Positions 45,650 to 53,650 of a stretch of 64,000 bases of DNA are shown here, in pieces (positions within the stretch are counted from its first letter, which is position 1; every line of letters begins with the position of its first letter). A program made the position numbers and the translations under genes. The stretch comes from a bacterium (GTDB taxonomy: Bacteria; Vulcanimicrobiota; Vulcanimicrobiia; Vulcanimicrobiales; Vulcanimicrobiaceae). The stretch covers positions 22,250 to 86,249 of the forward strand of contig JAJZED010000001.1 in NCBI GenBank assembly GCA_021805775.1. The letters are read 5' to 3'. The notes under the pieces are model-generated. The model was not told where the DNA came from, did not search any database, and saw only the letters and a program-made list of their open reading frames with translations.

Positions 45650-45950
45650 GGCTGCGACTATTGGCGGGCGACGCCTCGGTTCTTGCCGAGAGGAACGGAT
45701 CGGCGAGTAGGCAGCCGACCGAGGCCCCCGCTCGCAGGAGACGCTCCAGGCGTCCGAGGCGCTCGCGGCGGAGCTCGAGTAGGCGCAGAACGAGTATATC
45801 TCGCGTTCGCCGTAGGGCGTGCCAAGAATAGAGGGTTTCGGCGCGTGGAACCGCGATTTCCGGCCGCTTCGGATGCTGCGTGGCGTGGCGGGTGCTTCCG
45901 AGCAGGCTCGCGGCTAGTAGCGCGAGCGTGATAGAGTATCTGTAACCCAT
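45330..45950 (-). CDS. Possible degraded or out-of-frame secreted protein gene
   Basis: ATG 45950 has GGAGG seven bases upstream and encodes a plausible signal peptide (GYRYSITLALLAASLLGSTRHA). After about 100 residues rich in Arg, the frame runs on 320 bp into the Yip1 gene, in a different phase from it. The overlap suggests a frameshifted or lost 3' end. If functional, the real product is only the 45651-45950 part. I have no homologue in mind. Confidence 0.3.
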   Translation of the reverse strand: MGYRYSITLALLAASLLGSTRHATQHPKRPEIAVPRAETLYSWHALRRTRDILVLRLLELRRERLGRLERLLRAGASVGCLLADPFLSARTEASPANSRSHDNCTTTSRERGAHQPRRNRRRPGERLRPPRREANLGLGVYRRLGPYDRHIVGQRPGPATSRSVDNGTRHRRFNERAAIGRREGRVFNHREVFGVRLGLLADRRFR

Positions 45951-46004
45951 GGGCGTTCCTCCGCCCGTCATTCCCACGCAAATAGCCGTTGTAAAGGCCT
46001 CATA

Positions 46005-47699
46005 TTGAAAACGCAGAGCATCTCCGTTCCTAAAGCTCCCAAGGAGCCCTTCGTTCGCGTCGTTCCGCTCGGCGGCTGCGGCGAAATCGGCCGAAATATG
46101 ACGGTGATCGAAACCAACGACGATTTGGTCGTCGTCGACTGCGGGTTGATGTTTCCCGACGAAGAGATGTTCGGCGTCGATATCGTTATTAACGATTTCA
46201 GCTACATTCGCGAACGGGTGCATAAACTGCGCGCGGTTCTAGTGACGCACGGGCACGAAGATCACATCGGCGGTATTCCTTATTTTTTGCGAGAATTTCC
46301 GAACACGCCGATCGTCGGTACGGCGATCACCGGCGCGCTCATCAAAGCGAAGTCTCGCGAACATAAACTCGGCGAGATGCCGTTGGTCGCCGTCGCGCCG
46401 GGCGATCGCGTTCGTTACGGCGAAATCGAGGCAGAGTTCGTGCATATCAACCATTCGGTCGCGGGCGCCTGTTCGCTCGCCGTGCGTACGCCGAGCGGAA
46501 CGATTTTTCACACCGGCGATTTTAAGTTCGATCAGACGCCGATCGACGGCCGACCGGCGGATTTTGCGGCGCTCGCGCGCATCGGGGAAGAAGGCGTGCT
46601 CTGCATGCTTGCCGATTCAACGAATGCCGAACGGCCGGGGCACACCCAATCCGAACGCGTCGTCGGCGAAGCCTTCACGACGATTTTCTCGAAGGCGACC
46701 GGGCGAATTCTCATCGTTTCTTTCGCGTCGAACGTTCCTCGCATTCAACAGGCGATCGATCACGCCGAAAAATTTGGCCGGAAAATCGCGTTTCTTGGGC
46801 GTTCGATGAACAACGTATTACATTTTGCGCGCGAACACGGACACCTTCGCATTCCACCCGATATTTTAGTGAAAATCGAAGACGTGGGTAATCTTCGTGC
46901 CGACCAAATCGTCGTGATGACGACGGGCTCGCAAGGCGAGCCGATGAGCGGACTCTCGCGAATGTCGGTGCGCGATCATCCGAAGTTCTCTATCGACCCC
47001 GGCGATACCATCGTTATCAGTGCGACGCCGATTCCCGGAAACGAAAAGAGCGTCTATCGCACGATCAATAATCTCTATCGCCTCGGTGCAACGGTCATTC
47101 ATGGGAGCGAAGGCCGCGCTCACGTCTCCGGGCATGCTTCGCAAGAAGAGCTTTTGCTGATGCTCAACCTCATTCGCCCGGAGTACTTTATTCCCGTGCA
47201 CGGCGAGTACCGTATGTTGGTGACGCACGGCAGCTTGGCGACGAAGACGGGGGTGCACCCCGAGAGCGTTTTCGTTATCGAAAACGGCGACATCGTCGAA
47301 TTTACTGCCGAGTACGGCGACAAAATCGGGAAGACCTACGGAGGCATGGTACTCGTCGACGGGACGGGCTTGGGCGAGATGGGCGAGGCCGTTCTGCGCG
47401 ACCGGAAAATGCTTTCGAACGACGGCATCGTTACTGCCGTCGTTGCAATCGACGCTGAAGAAGCGCAAACGATCGGCGTGCCCGATATCGTGACGCGCGG
47501 TGCGTTCTACGAACCGGAATCCGAAGCGCTGATCGAGCATCTTCGTTCGCATTTAAGCGCGATGTTGGCGACGCTTTCGACCGACGCCCTGCGCGACACT
47601 AATTCGGTGCGCGAGCACGTGCGAGCGACGTTGGCGAAAGAAATTTTTTCGCGAACGCGTCGTCGGCCGGTGATCGTGCCGATCGTTATCGAGGCGTAG
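46005..47699 (+). CDS. rnj: Ribonuclease J
   Basis: 564 residues, starting at TTG 46005 with AAAGG about seven bases upstream. Metallo-beta-lactamase core with the metal-binding HGHEDHIGG, HINHSVAGAC and FHTGDFKF, then the beta-CASP motifs (LADSTNAERPG, FASNVPRIQQA, MTTGSQGEPMSGL) and GSEGRAHVSGHASQEEL. The C-terminal domain is present. It is a 5'-3' exonuclease and endonuclease for mRNA and rRNA processing. Alternatives such as other beta-CASP enzymes are unlikely with this length and motif set. Confidence 0.93.
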   Translation: MKTQSISVPKAPKEPFVRVVPLGGCGEIGRNMTVIETNDDLVVVDCGLMFPDEEMFGVDIVINDFSYIRERVHKLRAVLVTHGHEDHIGGIPYFLREFPNTPIVGTAITGALIKAKSREHKLGEMPLVAVAPGDRVRYGEIEAEFVHINHSVAGACSLAVRTPSGTIFHTGDFKFDQTPIDGRPADFAALARIGEEGVLCMLADSTNAERPGHTQSERVVGEAFTTIFSKATGRILIVSFASNVPRIQQAIDHAEKFGRKIAFLGRSMNNVLHFAREHGHLRIPPDILVKIEDVGNLRADQIVVMTTGSQGEPMSGLSRMSVRDHPKFSIDPGDTIVISATPIPGNEKSVYRTINNLYRLGATVIHGSEGRAHVSGHASQEELLLMLNLIRPEYFIPVHGEYRMLVTHGSLATKTGVHPESVFVIENGDIVEFTAEYGDKIGKTYGGMVLVDGTGLGEMGEAVLRDRKMLSNDGIVTAVVAIDAEEAQTIGVPDIVTRGAFYEPESEALIEHLRSHLSAMLATLSTDALRDTNSVREHVRATLAKEIFSRTRRRPVIVPIVIEA

Positions 47700-47709
47700 T
47701 CTCGCGCCT

Positions 47710-48543
47710 TTGGGGATATTTCTTGCGCTCGTCGCAGCAGCCGCGTATGGAAGTGCCGACTTTCTCGGCGGAATGGCCGCGCGCAAGGCGGCGCTCCTTG
47801 CCGTCGCGCTCGGAACTCAGGCGGTCGGGTTGCTGGTCATCGCGGTTGCGTTGGCGCTGCACCCCGAAACCTTCTCGTTCGCATCGCTTGCGTGGGGAGC
47901 GCTAGCCGGCCTCGCCGGCGCGACCGGAATCGCATTCCTCTATCACGCGCTCTCCATCGGGCGGATGGGCGTCGTTTCGCCGGTGACGGCCTTGCTTGCC
48001 GCGGCGGTTCCCGTGATCTTCGGCATCCTCACCGGCGAGCGCGCCTCTCCGCTTGCATACGTTGGGTTGGCGTTGGCGGCTGCGGCGATCATCGCGATTT
48101 CGGCCTCGTTCGAGAGAGAGGGCATGCGCGAGTTCGATACCGCGGGCCTGCGCGAAGCGCTGCTATCCGGGCTTGCATTCGGTGCGTTTTTCACGTTGCT
48201 GGGCATGACGCGCAACGGCGCGCCGCTATTTGCGTTGCTCGGTTCGCGCCTCGCCTCCGTGAGTTTGCTCGCTTCGATCGTCTTTGCGACGCGCACTCCG
48301 CTACGCATGAACGGTGCTACGACATTCGTTTTGCTGGGCGGGGCGCTCGATATGGCCGCAAACCTGCTTTATTTGCTCGCTGCCAGGATCGATGGCCTAG
48401 CGATCTCTGCGGTTTTGACCTCGCTCTATCCGGCCTCGACGGTTCTTCTCGCGGCGGTGGTTTTACGCGAGCGTCTCTCGCGCATTCAGTGGGCCGGGGT
48501 GCTCTGCGCGCTCGTCGCCGTCGCGATGATTGCGGCGCGGTAG
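47710..48543 (+). CDS. EamA/DMT-family transporter
   Basis: 277 residues starting at TTG 47710; no better start is obvious and there is no clear Shine-Dalgarno. Ten predicted membrane segments in two five-helix EamA repeats (AAAAYGSADFLGG; SGLAFGAFFTLLGMTRNGAPLF). These carriers export amino acids or nucleotide-sugar-like metabolites. It follows RNase J by 10 bp. The final helix ends LCALVAVAMIAAR. Confidence 0.85.
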   Translation: MGIFLALVAAAAYGSADFLGGMAARKAALLAVALGTQAVGLLVIAVALALHPETFSFASLAWGALAGLAGATGIAFLYHALSIGRMGVVSPVTALLAAAVPVIFGILTGERASPLAYVGLALAAAAIIAISASFEREGMREFDTAGLREALLSGLAFGAFFTLLGMTRNGAPLFALLGSRLASVSLLASIVFATRTPLRMNGATTFVLLGGALDMAANLLYLLAARIDGLAISAVLTSLYPASTVLLAAVVLRERLSRIQWAGVLCALVAVAMIAAR

Positions 48544-48588
48544 AAGGTGCCGTGCAGGCCTGCAAACCTCCGCATATAAAGGGCGTTC

Positions 48589-48924
48589 ATGCACGTCATG
48601 AAGAGCACGCGGAGAATCTTTCTTGCCGGTGCCGCACTTGGTGTAGGCGCCGCCCTCTTGCCCGGCTCCACGGTGGTTGAGGCTGCCCCGGCGGGCTCGC
48701 CGACGCCGAGCCCAACGCCGGCTTCCGTCCCGACGCCTTCGCCGGGAGCGCTCGATCTGGCGCGTTCGATGCGTCGCTTCGACGCGACGCTGAGCGATGC
48801 ACAAATCCAGGCCATCGCGCAAGGTATCGAGCAGGGCTATGCCTTCGGCGCCGCGTTAAACCCGCAGGGAACCTTTCTGCAAAACGGTGATGCGCCGGTC
48901 CCGCAATTTGCGGTGCGACCGTGA
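48589..48924 (+). CDS. Small Tat-signal protein with Pro/Ser-rich linker
   Basis: 111 residues from ATG 48589, with AAAGGG five bases upstream. The N-terminus has the twin-arginine STRRIFLAG followed by a hydrophobic stretch, then a linker of repeated SPTP-type units (about 35-55), and a C-terminal helix segment DAQIQAIAQGIEQGYAFG ending PQFAVRP. No enzyme motif. The stop overlaps the amidase start (GTGA, 48921-48924). It may be an export partner of that amidase. Confidence 0.75.
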   Translation: MHVMKSTRRIFLAGAALGVGAALLPGSTVVEAAPAGSPTPSPTPASVPTPSPGALDLARSMRRFDATLSDAQIQAIAQGIEQGYAFGAALNPQGTFLQNGDAPVPQFAVRP

Positions 48925-50315
48925 ACGATATCGATCTCGCATTCTCCGACGCACTCACGCTCGGTCGTGAGATCGCGCGTAAGCGTATCTCGTCGGTCGA
49001 GCTGACGAGGCTCTACCTCGCACGGCTCGAGCGCTACGGTGCGCGCTTCGGAGCGGTCGTTACGATCTTGCACGAACGTGCAATAGGGGAGGCGAAGGCC
49101 GCGGATGCGGCGCTCGCGCGCGGCGATCGCAAGAGCCGGCTGCACGGCGTTCCCTACGGCGTAAAAGATCTGCTCGCCGCAATCGGTGCGCCGACGACGT
49201 GGGGTGCCGCACCCTATCGCGATCGTTCCTTCAATTTTGACGGAGCGGTAGTGGAGAGATTGCATGCCGCAGGAGCGGTGTTGATCGCTAAGCTCGCAAT
49301 GGTCGAACTGGCGGGGGCGTTCGGCTACAACGGTGCCGACGCGTCGTTTACCGGCCCGGGAAGAACGCCATGGAACCGCGATTTTTGGAGCGGCGGCAGT
49401 TCGAGCGGTCCCGGTGCGGCGGTCGCCGCCGGGTTGGTCGGGTTTGCCATCGGCTCCGAAACGAACGGTTCTATTTTGACGCCGAGTGCGATGTGCGGTG
49501 TCTCCGGGCTGCGCCCGACCTTTGGGCGAGTCAGTCGCTACGGTGCGATGGCGCTGATGTGGAGCTCCGATAAACTTGGCCCGATGGCGCGCTCGGCGCG
49601 CGATACGCTTGCGATCCTACGGATCGTTGCCGGGGCCGACCCGCGCGATGACAGTACGCGAACCGAGGCGTTCTATGCGCCGAAAAAGAAACCACGCGTC
49701 GCCGTTATCGTTGGGGCGCGCAAGCAGACGCAAGCTGCGGTCGTGAAGAATTTCGATGCCTCGCTCGCCGTAATCGCCGCCGACGTCACCTTTGCCGACG
49801 AGGTAAAGTTGCCCGATCTTCCCTACGGCGCGACGATCGGCGCGTTGATCAACGGCGAGAGTGCCGCGGCCTTTCGCGACTTAATCGAGAGCGGCAAAGC
49901 GCGCGAACTGCAGTCGCCCGACGACCGCATCGGCGGCTACATTCAGTACGAAACGCGTGCGGTGGATTACGTCGACGCGATGCGTCGTCGGCGAGAGATC
50001 GTCGATGCCGTCGGAAAATCGATTGCCCCGTACGATGCGTTGCTCTTTCCGACGCTTCCAACCGTTGCATACCCAATCGGAACGCCTTTCGATAAGGTCT
50101 ATCCCGACGCTCCCGGCGGGGTCGATCCGGTTACGCCGGGAAATCTCTGCGGGCTTCCGTCGATGAGCGTTCCCAATGGTTTTGGCGAAAATCATCTGCC
50201 CACCGGGTTCGGTATGATGGCCAATCCGTGGCGGGAGCGCGATCTCGTTGCGCTCGCGATGCGTTTTCAGGCGCGTACGGCGTTCCACACGATGCATCCG
50301 CCCGGAGTAGCGTAG
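48921..50315 (+). CDS. Amidase signature enzyme
   Basis: 464 residues starting at GTG 48921. The amidase triad Lys-cisSer-Ser appears as Lys in YGVKDLLA (about residue 77), GGSSSGPGAAVAAG, and GSETNGSI. The usual G[ST]DTxGSI block reads GSETNGSI, a variant also found in amide hydrolases distinct from GatA. It has no signal peptide of its own. It lacks gatB/gatC neighbours, so a GatA role is unlikely. The upstream Tat protein may carry it out of the cytoplasm by co-export. Confidence 0.85.
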   Translation: MNDIDLAFSDALTLGREIARKRISSVELTRLYLARLERYGARFGAVVTILHERAIGEAKAADAALARGDRKSRLHGVPYGVKDLLAAIGAPTTWGAAPYRDRSFNFDGAVVERLHAAGAVLIAKLAMVELAGAFGYNGADASFTGPGRTPWNRDFWSGGSSSGPGAAVAAGLVGFAIGSETNGSILTPSAMCGVSGLRPTFGRVSRYGAMALMWSSDKLGPMARSARDTLAILRIVAGADPRDDSTRTEAFYAPKKKPRVAVIVGARKQTQAAVVKNFDASLAVIAADVTFADEVKLPDLPYGATIGALINGESAAAFRDLIESGKARELQSPDDRIGGYIQYETRAVDYVDAMRRRREIVDAVGKSIAPYDALLFPTLPTVAYPIGTPFDKVYPDAPGGVDPVTPGNLCGLPSMSVPNGFGENHLPTGFGMMANPWRERDLVALAMRFQARTAFHTMHPPGVA

Positions 50316-50345
50316 CCAAGCCCTTCTCGAAAAATCGGAACGTTC

Positions 50346-51494
50346 TTAATTTCCGAGCGCTCGTTCGTACGCTTGTAACGTCGCCTTCGCTGCGGCAGAC
50401 CATGTGAAATCAGAGAGAATGCGCCGTCGCCCTCGCGCTCGCAGCTCCGCGTCGATTTCGTAGCGGTTCCAGGCTCTCTGCGTAGCGCGAAGAATCGACC
50501 AGGCGTCGCACGGATCGCAATAGTAGGCCGCATCGCCGAAGTATTCCGATTCGAAACCGAGATTGCCGACCACAATCGCGGTGTCTGCCAAAAGCGCCTC
50601 TAGCGACGAGAGCCCCGGCGATTCAAAAAGACTCGGTAAGAGATGGATGCGGGCGGCGGCATAGAGATGGCGCAGTTGTTGCTGCGGAATAGCCGGAAAA
50701 TAATAGATCGGCGCTTTTCGTCGCGAGCCGAGGTCGCGAAAACGGGCGAAAATCTCCGGGTCGGTCGCATCGCCGACAAAAACGAGGGGATACTCCGTGT
50801 TTTTCAGTGCGAGAAGAACGAAATCTTGTTGTTTACGGGCATCGAAGCGGGCCGCCATTAATGCAAACGGAGCGCTCCGTAACTCGGCGGGAACCGCCGC
50901 GGGGGTTCCCGCTGTAAATAGGGTGGCGTCGACGGCGTTGGGTACGACGGCAAACGAGCAAAAATCGCCGAGGTAGGTGAAGATTGCGGCGAGCTCCATC
51001 CAGGAGTTCGGTAAAATGGTATCGATTCGAGCGAGGACGCCTCTGCATGCCGCCGTCGAGGGGTGTGCCGTCCAGGCCGTCAGCGTTGCGCCGTCGACGG
51101 TAATGTCGACGCTGCGACGAGCGATTTGTTCCAGAGTATCGCGAGCATTCTCGATATCGAGCGAGCCGCGGTCGCCGGTGCTTTCAAATAGCCATCGCCG
51201 CGCGGCATGCATCCAGCGTAGCGTATGGTGCGGCGCCCATATCGTGGAGAGCGCGACGCGCGCTTTGCCGCGCACGGGGGCGAGTACATCGAGTTGACGC
51301 TCGAGCTTATCGGGAAGGTGGAGACTCGTCCAAAGGTGGACGATGTCGAATGTTGCTTCGCACGCGCGCTCTGCCGGGCCGATCTCGACTTCGACGCCGA
51401 TCTCGCGCAGTTCTCGCGCCGTTGCCTCCATCTGCACGACATCGCCGCCGAAGACGCGGTCGCCGTCTTCGCGTGGGACGAAGAGCACGCGCAT
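50346..51494 (-). CDS. GT4-family glycosyltransferase
   Basis: 382 residues of GT-B fold. C-terminal nucleotide-sugar site features are the SPGLSSLEALLAD segment (the Ex7E-like motif of GT4) and MAARFDARKQQDFVLLAL. The N-terminal domain starts VLFVPREDGDRVFGGDVVQ. Donor and acceptor are not known. The gene lies 6 bp after the tandem-PilZ gene on the same strand, so the two are probably co-transcribed, linking the transferase to c-di-GMP signalling. Confidence 0.85.
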   Translation of the reverse strand: MRVLFVPREDGDRVFGGDVVQMEATARELREIGVEVEIGPAERACEATFDIVHLWTSLHLPDKLERQLDVLAPVRGKARVALSTIWAPHHTLRWMHAARRWLFESTGDRGSLDIENARDTLEQIARRSVDITVDGATLTAWTAHPSTAACRGVLARIDTILPNSWMELAAIFTYLGDFCSFAVVPNAVDATLFTAGTPAAVPAELRSAPFALMAARFDARKQQDFVLLALKNTEYPLVFVGDATDPEIFARFRDLGSRRKAPIYYFPAIPQQQLRHLYAAARIHLLPSLFESPGLSSLEALLADTAIVVGNLGFESEYFGDAAYYCDPCDAWSILRATQRAWNRYEIDAELRARGRRRILSDFTWSAAAKATLQAYERALGN

Positions 51495-51500
51495 CGAGCG

Positions 51501-52382
51501 CTATTTCCCTCCGGATCGCAACCGACGCAGTTGCATGGCGTGATTGAACCGCACGATCTCTTCGCGCGAATATCCGTCGAGGTTCGTAAACTCGACGCCG
51601 AAGGAGTTGCGGCCTTCGACGGGGGCGAGTTTCGCGACGACTTGGCCTCGAGCAAAAATTTGATCGAAGGATCGCCGATTATCGGGGACGCGCACGCGAC
51701 GCGGCCCAAAAGGCGTGATCTCGGTTCGCTCGCCGCCCTTGGGAAAGACATCGAGCACATCGTTGGGGAGCGTGAAGCGCAATTCAATCTCGCTTCCATC
51801 CTCGATGGCATCGCCGCAGACGAGTCTGATTCCGCCGGCGCTTACATCGGCGCAAAAGCCATTGAGCCAGACCGAGCCCGGCCTACGGAACGAAATTGGA
51901 AATGAGACGCACTGCCGCAGATCCTTACGGCGTTGGTCGTTTTGGGAAGCGGGTTTTTCATCTCGTGCATGCACTCGACCCGCCGCATCGCGTCGTTGCA
52001 ATTCCATGATTTCGGCATGCAATTGCTTGCGTTCGGGGGGCGTAATCCCGTCGAAAGTGACCCCGTATTCGTACCCCGCACCGTCGGAGGGAGATCTCCG
52101 CCCTGCGACGTGGCCACGCAGACGCAATGGGGCGCCGCTGCCGCGGCGCAACTCGAAGCGAACGACGCACTCGCGGTCGAGCAAGACCAGCGATCGAATG
52201 CGGCATCCCGACTCCGATATGTCGATAAGCGTTCCGAAAATTTGGGCGGCCTTCCCTCCGGCCTCGAATGAAATGGGGATCTCGAGCGACTGTCTGAAAG
52301 TCGCCCGTTTTGAGGTCGCGTTCTCGCCGTCCGAGCGCGGAGGGTTTCCGGAGCCGCCCGCACCTCGCGTTATCCAGGACAT
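51501..52382 (-). CDS. Tandem PilZ-domain protein
   Basis: 293 residues from ATG 52382; the longer frame upstream has no similarity. Two PilZ domains: the first (about 30-120) with RATFR and DISESG, the second (about 150-280) with RKDLR and DVSAGG, both the canonical RxxxR and DxSxxG c-di-GMP motifs. A helical linker (PPERKQLHAEIMELQRRD) joins them. A bipartite receptor could bind two dimers of the ligand. It directly precedes the glycosyltransferase gene. Confidence 0.82.
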   Translation of the reverse strand: MSWITRGAGGSGNPPRSDGENATSKRATFRQSLEIPISFEAGGKAAQIFGTLIDISESGCRIRSLVLLDRECVVRFELRRGSGAPLRLRGHVAGRRSPSDGAGYEYGVTFDGITPPERKQLHAEIMELQRRDAAGRVHARDEKPASQNDQRRKDLRQCVSFPISFRRPGSVWLNGFCADVSAGGIRLVCGDAIEDGSEIELRFTLPNDVLDVFPKGGERTEITPFGPRRVRVPDNRRSFDQIFARGQVVAKLAPVEGRNSFGVEFTNLDGYSREEIVRFNHAMQLRRLRSGGK

Positions 52383-52433
52383 AGCCAACCTATTTAGGGG
52401 GAGGCTGCTGAGAACCCTTATTGCGCTCGCGGC

Positions 52434-52498
52434 CGGGTCGCGAGGGTTCCCTCGCGGCCCGACCGGCGCCCCTACGTGACGCGGCTCGCTCCGCGTCA
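52434..52498. terminator. GC-rich hairpins between the dehydrogenase and PilZ genes
   Basis: TGACGCGG-CTCGCT-CCGCGTCA (52477-52498) is a perfect 8-bp stem 22 bp after the dehydrogenase stop (minus strand). A second, imperfect GC-rich inverted repeat (GGGTCGCGAGGG / CCCTCGCGGCCC) lies at about 52436-52461. Neither has a U-run, so termination is only possible, not clear. Confidence 0.35.
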
Positions 52499-52519
52499 TG
52501 CCACGTACGACCCAGGAGA

Positions 52520-53614
52520 CTAGAGCGAGGACCAAACCTCGAGCTTGCGTTTCACGCCGTCGATGACGGCGTCGGTGAACTCGGTGGTCGTTGCTTGGCC
52601 ACCGAGATCGGCGGTCGCGATGCCGCTGTGGATCGCTTCGAGGGAGGCTTCGTAAATCGCTCGCGAGGCGTTCGTAGCGCGCCGGTCGTCGATATAACCG
52701 AGCATCGCTCCCGCCGCTAAGATCATCGCCAGGGGGTTGGCGACGTTCTTTCCGAAGAGGCGCGGCGCCGTGCCGTGCGGCGCTTCGGCCATGACGATAC
52801 TCGGCTTGAAGGCTTCGCCCGCTTCGGGAGAGCCCTCGAAGGAAAGCAATACCGATTCGGCCCCGGCGATCGAGCCAAAGAGCTGCATGACGAAATCGGA
52901 GAGGCAATCGCCGTCGCGGTTGAGCGAAGGGATAACGAGCGGATCGTCGCCAACCGAACTCAAAAGCAGGGCGTAGGTCGCATCGATGAGCTGCGGTTCG
53001 TAGGGAATATCTTTATTGCGCTCGGCAGCCGCGTCCATCTCTTCTTTCAGCATGCCTTCATAGACCGGGCTGACCGTATACTTCGGTCCGCCGAAGACGC
53101 GCCCGCCGACTTTGCGGGCGTGTGCGAACGAATACTCCGAGACATACCGGCAGATCTTCCGCGATATCGATTCGGTTCGATAGGCGATCTCATCGCCATC
53201 GGCGCTCTCGCGCCATTCTTTTGCGCCGTAAGCATCGCCGACCGCCATCCGCACGACGGCGATCGGCGCGTGGATGCCGCCGACCGGGCGAACGCGCGGC
53301 AGACGACGCCCGGTACGAACGATGACCTTCCCGTCGATCTCTTTACGGAGGATTGCGTTGGGCGACCCAACATCGTTGCGTTGTTCGGGGGTAATCGTTG
53401 CGGCCTTGATGCCGAAGCGATGTTTTCTCATCGCGGCTGCGGCCTCGTGAACCACTGCATTGTTTCCCTTGCGGCGGTTTTCGAGCGAAAGGTCGAAGCG
53501 CAGCAGCTCGAGTTCGAGGTCGATCGTCTCGCGCGCGATCACGCGTAACGATTCCTCCAGTAATTCCTGTCCGGTTTGATCGCCCTCGAGGACGACGACG
53601 GTTGGCTTGCTCAA
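52520..53614 (-). CDS. Isocitrate/isopropylmalate dehydrogenase family, divergent
   Basis: 364 residues of the beta-decarboxylating dehydrogenase fold. The NAD(P) site EAPHGTAPRLFGKNVANPLAM and the metal-binding NRDGDCLSDF are clear. However, the substrate Arg/Tyr region reads VRMAVGDAYGAKEW where typical IDH/IPMDH have VxRENTEDxY, and the Lys stretch reads FGGPKYTV where IDH has HKGN. The substrate is therefore uncertain: isocitrate, isopropylmalate, tartrate/malate and homoisocitrate are all possible. No TCA or leucine genes adjoin. It is upstream of the PilZ-glycosyltransferase pair. Confidence 0.78.
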   Translation of the reverse strand: MSKPTVVVLEGDQTGQELLEESLRVIARETIDLELELLRFDLSLENRRKGNNAVVHEAAAAMRKHRFGIKAATITPEQRNDVGSPNAILRKEIDGKVIVRTGRRLPRVRPVGGIHAPIAVVRMAVGDAYGAKEWRESADGDEIAYRTESISRKICRYVSEYSFAHARKVGGRVFGGPKYTVSPVYEGMLKEEMDAAAERNKDIPYEPQLIDATYALLLSSVGDDPLVIPSLNRDGDCLSDFVMQLFGSIAGAESVLLSFEGSPEAGEAFKPSIVMAEAPHGTAPRLFGKNVANPLAMILAAGAMLGYIDDRRATNASRAIYEASLEAIHSGIATADLGGQATTTEFTDAVIDGVKRKLEVWSSL

Positions 53615-53650
53615 AAGAACTCCTCGTACGATGACGAATGAAATCGCCCA

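Noticed and set aside
48921-50315. GatA subunit of the Glu-tRNA amidotransferase
   Set aside because: No gatB or gatC neighbours, and the motif is GSETNGSI instead of GatA's G(T/S)DTGGSI.
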